34,088 nucleotides of DNA from Lachnospiraceae bacterium (GTDB lineage Bacteria; Bacillota; Clostridia; Lachnospirales; Lachnospiraceae), in assembly GCA_022510615.1 (NCBI GenBank), contig JAFLTC010000021.1:1-34088 (forward strand), read 5' to 3'. The notes beneath the pieces are model-generated. The model made no database searches, was not told the origin of the DNA, and saw only the letters and a list, made by a program, of their open reading frames with translations. The position numbers were made by a program, and so were the translations under genes. Positions 14,967-22,837 of the stretch are shown piece after piece (position 1 is the stretch's first letter; every line of letters starts with the position of its first letter).

Positions 14967-15644
14967 ATGAAGTATTCGATAGAAGGTACTCCGTTACCGG
15001 TTGTTATTTGTGACCTGGAAGCGGGAGAAAAGATGATTACCGAAAAGGGAGCCATGTCCTGGATGACACCGAATATGAAAATGGAAACCGTTGGCGGCGG
15101 TGCCGGTAAAATGATTGGCAGAATGTTCAGCGGTGAAGCGATGTTCCAGAACCATTATACGGCAGAGGGAGGACCGGGACAGATTGCCTATGCTTCCAGT
15201 TTTCCGGGTACCATCCTTGCTTTTGAAATCGGGCAGGGAAAGGAAATCATTGCACAAAAGAGTGCGTTCTTGGCTTCTACCGACGGTGTGACATTATCGG
15301 TGGCATTCCAGAAGAAGATGGGAGCCGGATTTTTTGGCGGTGAGGGCTTTATCATGCAGAAGCTGTCCGGAAACGGAACTGCCTTTGTGGAAATCGACGG
15401 ATATGTAAAGGAATATGAGCTGGCGGAAGGCGAGACGAAGGTTCTTGATACCGGATATCTGGCTGCCATGGAAAGTACATGTAAGATGGAAATTACCAGT
15501 GTTAAGGGACTGAAAAATAAGTTTTTTGGTGGAGAAGGATTCTTTAACACGGTTGTAACCGGACCGGGGAAAATTTATCTGCAGTCTATGCCGATTAATC
15601 AGGTGGCGGATGTACTGAAACCATTTTTCCCAGCCGGCAGCTAA
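14967..15644 (+). CDS. AIM24 family protein (TIGR00266-like)
   Basis: Product of 225 residues, all beta, of the AIM24 family related to mitochondrial biogenesis protein 24; molecular function in bacteria is unsettled. Family features include the opening EGTPLPVVICDLEAGEKMITE, GAMSWMTPNM, Gly-rich loops around MIGRMFSGEAMF and the repeat-like FFGGEGF, which appears twice (about residues 118 and 190). GAAAGGAG precedes ATG 14967. The membrane protein gene starts 20 bases downstream, so they may form an operon. The gene is divergent from the spore coat gene. Confidence 0.88.
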   Translation: MKYSIEGTPLPVVICDLEAGEKMITEKGAMSWMTPNMKMETVGGGAGKMIGRMFSGEAMFQNHYTAEGGPGQIAYASSFPGTILAFEIGQGKEIIAQKSAFLASTDGVTLSVAFQKKMGAGFFGGEGFIMQKLSGNGTAFVEIDGYVKEYELAEGETKVLDTGYLAAMESTCKMEITSVKGLKNKFFGGEGFFNTVVTGPGKIYLQSMPINQVADVLKPFFPAGS

Positions 15645-15664
15645 ATAAGACAGGAGGGGTACAT

Positions 15665-16294
15665 TTGAAAGAGAAGCGAACCTTGTTATTTGCCGGAAAG
15701 GCGTGGCAGATGCCGCTGAGGGTGCTGACACTGATTACTCTATTTATTGGTGCTTATGCACTGGCACAGAGCGTTCTGGAACTGACGGAAGCATTTGAAA
15801 CACAGAATGTATCGATATTAGTGGTAGTGATTTATCTTCTTGTGACACCATTGTGTTTTTTGGGAGCGCTGTTTTTTGCCTATACGATTCACCGTATGTC
15901 GACGGGGCGTGCATCCGATAACCAGTTTGTGTTAGGATATGCCATGTTAGTACTGGCGGCAGTGGATAACCTGATTTATATTTCCATTCATTATAAGAAT
16001 GGTGCTATCAGTTTTTATATCCTGGGAGGAATCCTGCTGATTTGTTACATCATATGTTTCCTGCATTATCAGGATTTGGGAACCCGGGTATTGACACTGT
16101 GTGCGGCGATTTTACTTGTGGCATGTACTCTGTTGCAGTTGGAAGAGGCAATACGGTATTTTCTGGACCCGAATATTCCTTATGATTTTATCGGTTATTA
16201 CTTTTCCCAGACTGTTTTGAATACACTGCTTGCTATAGAAACCCTTCTGTTTGTTCTGGGACTCCAGAGAGGAGTTACCGAAAAGGGTTCGTGA
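15665..16294 (+). CDS. Hypothetical six-helix membrane protein
   Basis: Product of 209 residues with about six membrane segments: near residues 18-38, 48-75, 90-112, 118-138, 145-163 and 178-200. The first cytoplasmic residues are Lys/Arg-rich, giving an inside N-terminus. It starts with TTG 15665, supported by AGGAGGGG about 7 bases upstream and the lack of another start with a site. No transporter, enzyme or sensor motif was recognised. It follows the AIM24 gene closely and ends in the terminator at 16318. Confidence 0.7.
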   Translation: MKEKRTLLFAGKAWQMPLRVLTLITLFIGAYALAQSVLELTEAFETQNVSILVVVIYLLVTPLCFLGALFFAYTIHRMSTGRASDNQFVLGYAMLVLAAVDNLIYISIHYKNGAISFYILGGILLICYIICFLHYQDLGTRVLTLCAAILLVACTLLQLEEAIRYFLDPNIPYDFIGYYFSQTVLNTLLAIETLLFVLGLQRGVTEKGS

Positions 16295-16317
16295 TTTTTG
16301 CCTGGTGAAATAGTTTT

Positions 16318-16357
16318 GCCAGCTTTGCTTTTATTTTAAGAGCAGGGCTGGCTTTTA
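16318..16357 (+). terminator. Terminator after the membrane protein gene
   Basis: GCCAGC (16318-16323) pairs with GCTGGC (16347-16352); an inner GCT/AGC pair extends it, and TTTTATTG follows. Confidence 0.65.
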
Positions 16358-16370
16358 TTGTATAAAACCG

Positions 16371-16398
16371 TTGACAATAAAAATGAGACTAGTATAAT
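16371..16398 (+). promoter_or_regulatory. Sigma-A-type promoter of the KDG operon
   Basis: Perfect TTGACA (16371-16376) and TATAAT (16393-16398) with a 16-base spacer. The 5' leader to ATG 16474 is about 70 bases. Confidence 0.8.
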
Positions 16399-16473
16399 AA
16401 AAATGTAGGTTCGCATTGCAAAAATCAGGAAAGAATTACGTGCAAAAAATTTGCGCACCGGAAAGGAAAACAT

Positions 16474-17112
16474 ATGAATGCAGTATTAGAACAGTTTGAA
16501 AAAATCGGTATTGTACCGGTTGTTGTATTAGATGATGCAAAGGATGCAGAGCCTCTTGCACAGGCTTTGTGCAAGGGAGGACTTCCTTGTGCGGAAGTGA
16601 CTTTCCGGACAGAGGCAGCAGAGGAGTCCATCCGTATTATATCAGAAAAATATCCGGAAATGCTCGTGGGAGCAGGAACCGTCCTGACGACGGAGCAGGT
16701 GGACCGTGCTGTGGCAGCAGGGGCTAAGTTTATTGTCAGCCCGGGCTTTAACCCGAAAGTGGTTCAGTACTGTATTGATAAAAATATACCGGTTACCCCG
16801 GGTACCCAGACGCCGAGTGAAATGGAGCAGGCGCTGGAGCTGGGGCTGGATGTTGTGAAATTTTTCCCGGCAGAGCCGGCGGGTGGATTAAAGATGATAA
16901 AGGCAGTAGCAGCACCGTATACGAAGCTAAAATTTATGCCTACTGGTGGAATCAATCTGAATAACGTGGAGGAATATTTACAGTACGACCGTATTCTTGC
17001 CTGTGGCGGAAGCTGGATGGTAAAGGGCGATTTGGTAGCCGCAGGAAAATTTGATGAGATTGAAAAGATGACGAAAGATGCTGCGGAGTTGGTAAAAAGA
17101 GTACGGGGATAA
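16474..17112 (+). CDS. eda: KDPG/KHG aldolase
   Basis: Class I aldolase that splits 2-keto-3-deoxy-6-phosphogluconate into pyruvate and glyceraldehyde 3-phosphate, and may also act on 4-hydroxy-2-oxoglutarate. The 212-residue length is standard. Visible motifs are EVTFRTEAAEESI, VGAGTVL, FIVSPGF, PVTPGTQTPSE and DVVKFFPAEPAGG, where K129 is the Schiff-base lysine, then FMPTGGI for phosphate binding. It is the first gene after a perfect promoter and is followed by the KDG kinase after 30 bases, so pathway order is kinase then aldolase. Confidence 0.95.
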   Translation: MNAVLEQFEKIGIVPVVVLDDAKDAEPLAQALCKGGLPCAEVTFRTEAAEESIRIISEKYPEMLVGAGTVLTTEQVDRAVAAGAKFIVSPGFNPKVVQYCIDKNIPVTPGTQTPSEMEQALELGLDVVKFFPAEPAGGLKMIKAVAAPYTKLKFMPTGGINLNNVEEYLQYDRILACGGSWMVKGDLVAAGKFDEIEKMTKDAAELVKRVRG

Positions 17113-17142
17113 AAACCGCATACAGAAAAGGAGAGAAAGAAA

Positions 17143-18168
17143 ATGGCGAAAAAAGTAGTTACCTTTGGAGAATTGATGTTGAGACTGGCACCGGAAGGGT
17201 ATTATCGTTTTGTTCAGGCGGAGACATTTGGAGCTACCTATGGCGGAGGCGAGGCAAATGTTGCCGTATCCCTTGCCAACTATGGCGTGGATGCGAAATT
17301 TGTCACGAAGCTGCCGGCTCATGAGATTGGACAGGCAGCCGTAAACTCACTGAGAAAATATGGAGTAGATACAAGTGATATCGTGCGTGGCGGTGATCGC
17401 GTGGGAATTTATTTTTTGGAAAAGGGTGCTTCCCAGAGACCATCCAAGGTTATTTATGATCGTGCCGGTTCATCCATTGCCACGGCGTCTAAATCTGATT
17501 TTAACTGGAAAAAGATTTTTGATGGTGTGGACTGGTTCCACTTTACCGGAATTACACCGGCATTAAATGATGAAGTGGCGGCCATTTGCCTGGAGGCATG
17601 CAAGGAAGCGAAGGCAGCAGGTGTTACTGTTTCCTGTGACTTGAATTACCGCAATAAATTGTGGAGCAAGGAAAAGGCAGGAAAGGTTATGGGCGAACTC
17701 TGCCAGTATGTGGATGTATGTATTGCCAATGAGGAGGACGCCGCAGATGTATTTGGCATCCGCTCTGCCGGAACGGATGTTACGACCGGAACAGTAAACC
17801 ACGAGGGCTACAAAGACGTGGCGAAGCAGTTGGCAGACCGTTTTGGTTTCAGCAAGGTGGCTATTACCCTGAGAGAATCCATTTCTGCCAATGACAACAA
17901 CTGGTCAGCGATGCTCTATGACGGCAATGATTATTATTTCAGTAAAAAATATAAAATGCATATTGTGGACCGCGTAGGTGGAGGCGACAGCTTTGGCGGC
18001 GGTTTGATTTGCGCCGCTCTGAACGAATACGACTCCCAGCAAACCATTGAATTTGCCGTGGCAGCTTCCTGTCTGAAGCACTCCATTGAGGGAGATTACA
18101 ATATGGTATCCATGGATGAAGTACTCAAGCTTGCCGGCGGAGACGGCTCCGGAAGAGTGCAGCGGTAA
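17143..18168 (+). CDS. kdgK: 2-keto-3-deoxygluconate kinase (PfkB family)
   Basis: PfkB-family sugar kinase of 341 residues that phosphorylates 2-keto-3-deoxygluconate with ATP, feeding the aldolase encoded upstream. The N-terminus has VVTFGELMLRLAPEG and the substrate-binding GGGEANVAVSLANYG (about residues 36-50). The catalytic motif is DRVGGGDSFGGG with D282 as general base. Sugar specificity is inferred from the aldolase neighbour and from the ANVAVSLA and YRNKLWS features. RBS AAGGAGA precedes ATG 17143. This pair points to use of uronates such as galacturonate or glucuronate. Confidence 0.92.
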   Translation: MAKKVVTFGELMLRLAPEGYYRFVQAETFGATYGGGEANVAVSLANYGVDAKFVTKLPAHEIGQAAVNSLRKYGVDTSDIVRGGDRVGIYFLEKGASQRPSKVIYDRAGSSIATASKSDFNWKKIFDGVDWFHFTGITPALNDEVAAICLEACKEAKAAGVTVSCDLNYRNKLWSKEKAGKVMGELCQYVDVCIANEEDAADVFGIRSAGTDVTTGTVNHEGYKDVAKQLADRFGFSKVAITLRESISANDNNWSAMLYDGNDYYFSKKYKMHIVDRVGGGDSFGGGLICAALNEYDSQQTIEFAVAASCLKHSIEGDYNMVSMDEVLKLAGGDGSGRVQR

Positions 18169-18202
18169 AATATGTGTAAATCTCGTGAAAGGACAAAAAA
18201 AG

Positions 18203-19327
18203 ATGGTTACAAAAAAATTTCAGGATATGAAATTATCCGCCCTTGGGTTGGGAACCATGCGTCTGCCGGTGTTGGATCATGACGAGGCCAAGGTGGATGA
18301 GGAAAAAACCGCAGAAATGGTTGCCTATGCCATGGAGCAGGGCATTAACTATTATGATACGGCATGGGGCTACCATGACGGGAACTCCGAACTGGTGATG
18401 GGAAAGGTTCTCAGTAAATATCCCCGTGACAGTTACTATCTTGCCACAAAGTTTCCGGGATATGACCTTGACAATATGGACAAGGTGGAGGAAATTTTTG
18501 AAAAACAATTGGAAAAATGCCGTGTGGAATATTTTGATTTTTACTTAATTCACAATGTCTGTGAAATGAACATCAATGAGTATCTGGATGAAAAATACGG
18601 TATTTATAAATATCTGGTGGAGCAGAAGAAAAACGGACGTATCCGTCATCTTGGTTTTTCCGCTCATGGAAACTATGATGTCATGAAGCGTTTTCTGGAA
18701 GCCTATGGGGAGCATATGGAGTTTTGCCAGATTCAGTTAAATTACATCGACTGGTCTTTTCAGGATGCAAAACGCAAGGTGGATTTACTGCGTGAGTACC
18801 AGCTTCCCATTTGGGTTATGGAGCCTTTACGGGGCGGAAAGTTGGCGAAACTGCCGGAGGAATCAGAGAAAAAGCTGAAAAATCTGCGTCCGGATGAACA
18901 AGTGCCGGCGTGGGCATTTCGCTTTTTGCAGTCCATCCCGGGGGTGACGATGATACTTTCTGGTATGTCAAATTATGAACAGCTACAGGATAATATCAAA
19001 ACCTTTGAGACAGAGAAACCTTTATCTGAGGAAGAAATGGATGCTTTGCTTGGCATTGCCGATGGCATGTTAGACGGAAATCTTCCGTGTACCGCCTGTC
19101 ACTATTGTGTCAGCCACTGTCCACAGGGGCTGGATATACCGACACTGTTAGATCTCTACAATGAGCATAGCTTTACCGGTGGCGGATTTTTGGCACCGAT
19201 GGCATTGATGGCGATACCGGAGGAAAAACATCCGACTGCCTGTGTGGGCTGCCGGAGCTGTGAGGCAGTCTGTCCGCAGCAGATTAAAATATCAGAAGCT
19301 ATGAGCGATTTTGCAGGAAAATTATAA
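18203..19327 (+). CDS. Aldo/keto reductase with two 4Fe-4S clusters
   Basis: Product of 374 residues. Residues 1-280 are the aldo/keto reductase barrel (LGLGTMRLP, YYDTAWGYHDGNSE with the catalytic Tyr and Asp region, FYLIHN, and HLGFSAHG). The C-terminal 90 residues hold CTACHYCVSHCPQGLDIP and CVGCRSCEAVCPQQIKI, two ferredoxin-like clusters. This oxidoreductase type is common in anaerobic Clostridia and may take electrons from ferredoxin instead of NADPH. ATG 18203 is chosen because GAAAGGA is 10 bases upstream; the longer open frame overlaps kdgK. It starts 34 bases after kdgK without a terminator, so it probably belongs to the same operon. Its substrate may be a keto acid or uronate. Confidence 0.9.
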   Translation: MVTKKFQDMKLSALGLGTMRLPVLDHDEAKVDEEKTAEMVAYAMEQGINYYDTAWGYHDGNSELVMGKVLSKYPRDSYYLATKFPGYDLDNMDKVEEIFEKQLEKCRVEYFDFYLIHNVCEMNINEYLDEKYGIYKYLVEQKKNGRIRHLGFSAHGNYDVMKRFLEAYGEHMEFCQIQLNYIDWSFQDAKRKVDLLREYQLPIWVMEPLRGGKLAKLPEESEKKLKNLRPDEQVPAWAFRFLQSIPGVTMILSGMSNYEQLQDNIKTFETEKPLSEEEMDALLGIADGMLDGNLPCTACHYCVSHCPQGLDIPTLLDLYNEHSFTGGGFLAPMALMAIPEEKHPTACVGCRSCEAVCPQQIKISEAMSDFAGKL

Positions 19328-19341
19328 AGAGAAAATAAGAG

Positions 19342-19381
19342 AGTTTCTTTTCCTTCCGTGTACGCTGAAGGAAAGGAAACT
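19342..19381 (+). terminator. Terminator of the KDG operon
   Basis: 15-bp stem (left arm 19342-19356, right arm 19367-19381) with one G-U pair and a 10-base loop, followed by TTCTTTCTTTG. Confidence 0.75.
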
Positions 19382-19407
19382 TTCTTTCTTTGACAGGAGA
19401 CAGACCC

Positions 19408-20142
19408 ATGATGATTAAAATGACGAAAGAATGTCCGATGGAAATAACCAGAAAAAAATCCTATTATTGTTCCATTTTGCAGGTGAACCGGAGGGGGGAG
19501 GAGGAGGAAATCTGCTCTCTTTGTCCGGCACTGAATAAACAGATGAAGCAGAATAAAATGTTGCGGGAGGCCTTTGACTTTGCAGAGAAAGCCCATCAGG
19601 GACAATACCGGAAAGGGACGGATATTCCCTATCTCATCCATCTCATTCGCGCATGGGGTTATGTCAGTAAAATGACGGAAAGCGAAACGGAGCAGGCGGC
19701 GGCACTTCTCCATGATGTGCTGGAGGATACCGATGTGACAAAGGAAGAATTAGAAAGGCTTTTCGGAGGAGAGTTGGCGGAACTGGTGGCAAAGGAAAGT
19801 GAGCATAAGAGGGCGGAGAGCCCGGCTCACGAGACATGGGTAATTCGCAAGCAGGAAACCATTGAGCGGTTAAAAAAGTGCATGGAGTCAAAGGACGAGC
19901 AGGCGGCGATGCGAATTGCCTTTGGGGACAAATTAGCGAATCTGTATTCCATGATGTTTGAATACCGGTATGTGGGAGACCGGTTGTGGAATAAATTTAA
20001 TCAAAAGGATAAAAAGCACCACGAGTGGTATTATGGCGAGATGGGGAAGATATTTAAGACTTATTTTGCAGAGGACGAGCCAGAGTTAGTAGAGGAATAC
20101 CGGGAGTATTTTAAGGAGGTTTTTGAGGGCAATGAAATTTAA
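19408..20142 (+). CDS. Stand-alone RelA/SpoT-like HD protein
   Basis: Product of 244 residues. An N-terminal extension of about 45 residues with a CSLC motif and three further Cys comes first. From about residue 50 there is an HD domain of the RelA/SpoT hydrolase type: AFDFAEKAHQGQYRKGTDIPYLIHLI, AALLHDVLEDTDVT with both H-D and E-D of the metal site intact, LFGGELAELV, and FGDKLANLYSM in place of the usual KLADRLHNM. No synthetase domain is present. A small alarmone hydrolase or related nucleotide phosphohydrolase is likely. ATG 19408 is chosen for AGGAG 8 bases upstream. It overlaps the next gene by 11 bases. Confidence 0.85.
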   Translation: MMIKMTKECPMEITRKKSYYCSILQVNRRGEEEEICSLCPALNKQMKQNKMLREAFDFAEKAHQGQYRKGTDIPYLIHLIRAWGYVSKMTESETEQAAALLHDVLEDTDVTKEELERLFGGELAELVAKESEHKRAESPAHETWVIRKQETIERLKKCMESKDEQAAMRIAFGDKLANLYSMMFEYRYVGDRLWNKFNQKDKKHHEWYYGEMGKIFKTYFAEDEPELVEEYREYFKEVFEGNEI

Positions 20143-20626
20143 GGCAGTGGATGAAATCCATCAGTTTTCTTTTGAGGATTCTGAAATACAGGAATTAAAA
20201 ATAGAGGGAGAGAAGGTGGAGTTTACCTTTAACGGAGCCACCGTAAAGGCGGGAAATTCCCAGAATGGCAGATATCAGAATATGTACTGCGGGACTATTA
20301 TTCTACAGCTAGAGAACGCTACAATTGCGCGGATTGTCAAAGAGGGAATGAAATATTATGATGCCAATGGTGCTCTGCTTTCGGAAGTGCCGGATGAGGA
20401 TGTTCCGGCACCGGCCAAAGGAAATGTACTGGAACGGTGTAAAAAAGGAACGGTATTTACGGCGGTAGAGGATAAAGTGGCAGAGGGGTATGCCTATGAG
20501 TTTGGTATTGACGTGCCGGGAGAAGAAGATGAAGAAGAAGTAGACACCTTCTGGCTCTGCATTGTATTTGAACATTCAGTGGCAATGTGGGATAAATATG
20601 TAAGTCCCACAGAAGGTGAGAATTAG
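20132..20626 (+). CDS. Hypothetical acidic protein, 164 residues
   Basis: Unrecognised soluble protein, beta-rich in the first half (IQELKIEGEKVEFTFNGATVKAG) with a strongly acidic segment near residue 135 (PGEEDEEEVD). It has no signal peptide and no known motif. ATG 20132 lies 11 bases inside the HD protein gene, with AAGGAGG (20113-20119) upstream, so translation of the two is probably coupled, which suggests related work. Its stop is 10 bases from the stop of the convergent methyltransferase gene. Confidence 0.7.
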   Translation: MKFKAVDEIHQFSFEDSEIQELKIEGEKVEFTFNGATVKAGNSQNGRYQNMYCGTIILQLENATIARIVKEGMKYYDANGALLSEVPDEDVPAPAKGNVLERCKKGTVFTAVEDKVAEGYAYEFGIDVPGEEDEEEVDTFWLCIVFEHSVAMWDKYVSPTEGEN

Positions 20627-20636
20627 CATAACGGCG

Positions 20637-21218
20637 CTATGACAGGCGAAAGAGGCAGAACCGCTCTCTCCGATCCGCCCGTATATCATCACAGGCGGCG
20701 ATTTCATCCACAAGAGAAAAGGCGGTGTGCCGCTCCAGATAAAAAATCACATCATCCTCCGGATAATATAAAAGCAAGGTGATTTTTCTGGGATGATTTT
20801 GCCAGGAGAGAAGGATGTGGGAGAGTACCCGGCGGAAAATCTGGGTGGAAAAGGGATTGAAAAAATAAAACAGAGTATCCTCCGGGGTAACGGTATAGTT
20901 CTCCGCCGACATATGGAGAAAAGAAATGTTTTCTCTGTTTCCGTTATAGCTCTGCAGATTGGAAATGGCACGCCGGTAGTAGGCTTCAGACATTTCAATT
21001 CCCACACTGGGAATGTGAAAGCGGTGCTCCAGATAAAAGTTCAGCCGTCCCAGACCACAGCCGTAGTCTACTAGAACATCCGACGAAGACGGAGTAAACG
21101 CATCAAAAAGCCGTTCTAAAACAGCATAAGGAGTTGGCTCGTAACGATGGAAATGGAAGGTATCCTTTCCATCGTTTTGAATTTCTTCTGTCTGAATCGC
21201 TAAGTCCCGGTCAGTCAT
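20637..21218 (-). CDS. Class I SAM-dependent methyltransferase
   Basis: Product of 193 residues with a Rossmann SAM-binding core: motif I VLVDYGCGLGRLNF near residue 48, the acidic end of strand 2 at VGIEMSE, and YFFNPF near 125 as a motif IV equivalent. Substrate is unknown; the NPF variant resembles DPPY/NPPY-like catalytic motifs of small N-methyltransferases but is not the same. ATG 21218 is used because GGAGGG lies 8 bases upstream; the open frame extends further but runs through the promoter. A strong promoter with a 9-bp palindrome over its -35 precedes it. Confidence 0.85.
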   Translation of the reverse strand: MTDRDLAIQTEEIQNDGKDTFHFHRYEPTPYAVLERLFDAFTPSSSDVLVDYGCGLGRLNFYLEHRFHIPSVGIEMSEAYYRRAISNLQSYNGNRENISFLHMSAENYTVTPEDTLFYFFNPFSTQIFRRVLSHILLSWQNHPRKITLLLYYPEDDVIFYLERHTAFSLVDEIAACDDIRADRRERFCLFRLS

Positions 21219-21248
21219 GGCTGTTTCCCTCCAAGTTTTTCTGGATTT

Positions 21249-21277
21249 ACTATACAAAAGCCGGTGTAAAATGTCAA
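21249..21277 (-). promoter_or_regulatory. Methyltransferase promoter
   Basis: On the minus strand TTGACA (21277-21272) and TATAGT (21254-21249) are 17 bases apart, about 30 bases before ATG 21218. Confidence 0.75.
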
Positions 21278-21291
21278 CTTTCTGACATTTT
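21268..21291. promoter_or_regulatory. Palindromic operator over the methyltransferase -35
   Basis: Perfect 9-bp arms AAAATGTCA (21268-21276) and TGACATTTT (21283-21291) with a 6-base spacer. The left arm contains most of the -35 element, so a dimeric repressor bound here would block the promoter. It could also serve the divergent gene at 21383. Confidence 0.6.
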
Positions 21292-21382
21292 TCTTTCATT
21301 TTTCCGACAAAAATAATTGTTACAGTTAGTACAATCAGCATAACGGCGACAATTAATCACGCAAAAGAAATGGAGGAAAAGC

Positions 21383-22837
21383 ATGCGTAAAAAGAATTTT
21401 GCCAGTGGAATGGCAGTCTGTCTGGCGTTTGCCCTGACGATAGGAAGCTTGTCCGGTATAGGGGACGGCGTATTGGGCAAAGCGGTAAAGGCAGCAGAAG
21501 GTACAGATGCAGATGTGGCATCGGGAGGTGCTGGAACGGTAACGGGAGATGCCGTCAGCACGGAATCTCCGGAGCCGACTGAAACTCCGACAGCGACACC
21601 GGCGGCAACACCGGATTTATCCGTATATAAGCTGAGTGCTCCTACTGTTACCCTGCGGGGCGGTTCCAAGCGGGTACGTGTCAACTGGAGTAAAGTAGCC
21701 GGTGCCGATGGTTATTATGTCTATTACCGTGATTCCTCAACGGCAGCTTTTACAAAGGCGAAGAATGTTACCAGTGGAAGTACAGTAGAGTATGTAAAGA
21801 CATCTCTGCCTCAGAAAACAACCTATTACTTCCGGGTGGCAGCGTATAAAAAAGTAAATACTACAGTAGTAGAAGGAAATTTATCTTCCGTTGTTTCGGC
21901 AAAAACGGCTTCTGTGTCGGCAACCTCAAAGGCAGCGAAGAAATATAAAACAAAGACTTCCTTTACGAAGTCTCCGGCTTATAAAACCTACAAGAAAATG
22001 AAAAATGCCATGAATTATAGCAAAAGCTTTGCCATTCCGGGTATGACAAATACCAATGTGGCAGGATTTGCTTGCACCACTATGATACCTCAGGCAGTAT
22101 GCTATGCCGGCAGTTATCTGCTGATTTCTGCCTATGACTCCAAAGGAGTGGATTATTCCGTTATTTATGTAATCAGTAAGGCTTCTAAGTCCTATGTCAC
22201 TACGATTGTTCTTCCGAGCAAGGCAAAGGTAGGCGGTATGGCTTATGACGGAACCAATATCTGGGTATCAAAGGGAAGTTCTGTGGCCTGTTTCCCATAT
22301 AGCTTTGTGACTGAGGCAGTGAATGGCGGTTCCGCTTACAAGAGCCTTGGTAGTTATACCAGTGTATGTAAGGTACTGACAACCGCTTCTTATATCGGAT
22401 ACTATAATGGCACTCTCTGGATAGGAGCAAATAAGACCACTGCCTCCTCTACCATGTATGGTTATAGCATTGCCAATAAAACCACGGCACCATCTCTGAG
22501 TCGGACCTACAAAATGGCAGTGCCGAGTAAGACTCAGGGAATTGCGTTTACGACAGATGGAACGTTGATTTTATCCCGGAGTTACCGGACCCAAAAGTCA
22601 AAGAGCGGTTACGTGTCCCAGATTCGTACCTACTATCCGTCTTATGCAAATGTGGGGTCAAATGGGAAAGTGCTGAAAAACAGTGCATTAAAGAAAATAA
22701 CCATGCCGCCTAAAGTAGAGGGCATGGCAGTATATGGTTCCTATACCTATACACTCTTTTCCTCCAGCTGCTACCGTAGCTGTAAATATCCGGTTGACCG
22801 GGTAATCGCACTGAAAACCAGAAAACTTATTGGATAA
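21383..22837 (+). CDS. Secreted protein with a fibronectin type III domain
   Basis: Product of 484 residues. A signal peptide (MRKKNFASGMAVCLAFALTI, cleavage near AVKAAEG) is followed by a Pro/Thr linker (about 60-78, ESPEPTETPTATPAATP). A fibronectin type III domain at about 80-172 has VRVNWSKVAGADGYYVYYRDS and TTYYFRVAAYK. The C-terminal 270 residues are Ser/Thr/Tyr/Lys-rich and beta-repetitive (GMAYDGTNIWVSKGSS, YYNGTLWIGANKTT, GIAFTTDGTLILSRS), consistent with a propeller. No sortase or dockerin motif. RBS TGGAGGAAAA precedes ATG 21383. It overlaps the 3' end of the convergent kinase gene by 11 bases. A cell-surface or matrix role is inferred. Confidence 0.8.
   Translation: MRKKNFASGMAVCLAFALTIGSLSGIGDGVLGKAVKAAEGTDADVASGGAGTVTGDAVSTESPEPTETPTATPAATPDLSVYKLSAPTVTLRGGSKRVRVNWSKVAGADGYYVYYRDSSTAAFTKAKNVTSGSTVEYVKTSLPQKTTYYFRVAAYKKVNTTVVEGNLSSVVSAKTASVSATSKAAKKYKTKTSFTKSPAYKTYKKMKNAMNYSKSFAIPGMTNTNVAGFACTTMIPQAVCYAGSYLLISAYDSKGVDYSVIYVISKASKSYVTTIVLPSKAKVGGMAYDGTNIWVSKGSSVACFPYSFVTEAVNGGSAYKSLGSYTSVCKVLTTASYIGYYNGTLWIGANKTTASSTMYGYSIANKTTAPSLSRTYKMAVPSKTQGIAFTTDGTLILSRSYRTQKSKSGYVSQIRTYYPSYANVGSNGKVLKNSALKKITMPPKVEGMAVYGSYTYTLFSSSCYRSCKYPVDRVIALKTRKLIG

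Noticed and set aside
20626-21349. 12-base repeat AGCATAACGGCG at 20626-20637 and about 21336-21347
   Set aside because: Matches of this length are expected by chance in a window this size, and no structure links the two sites.
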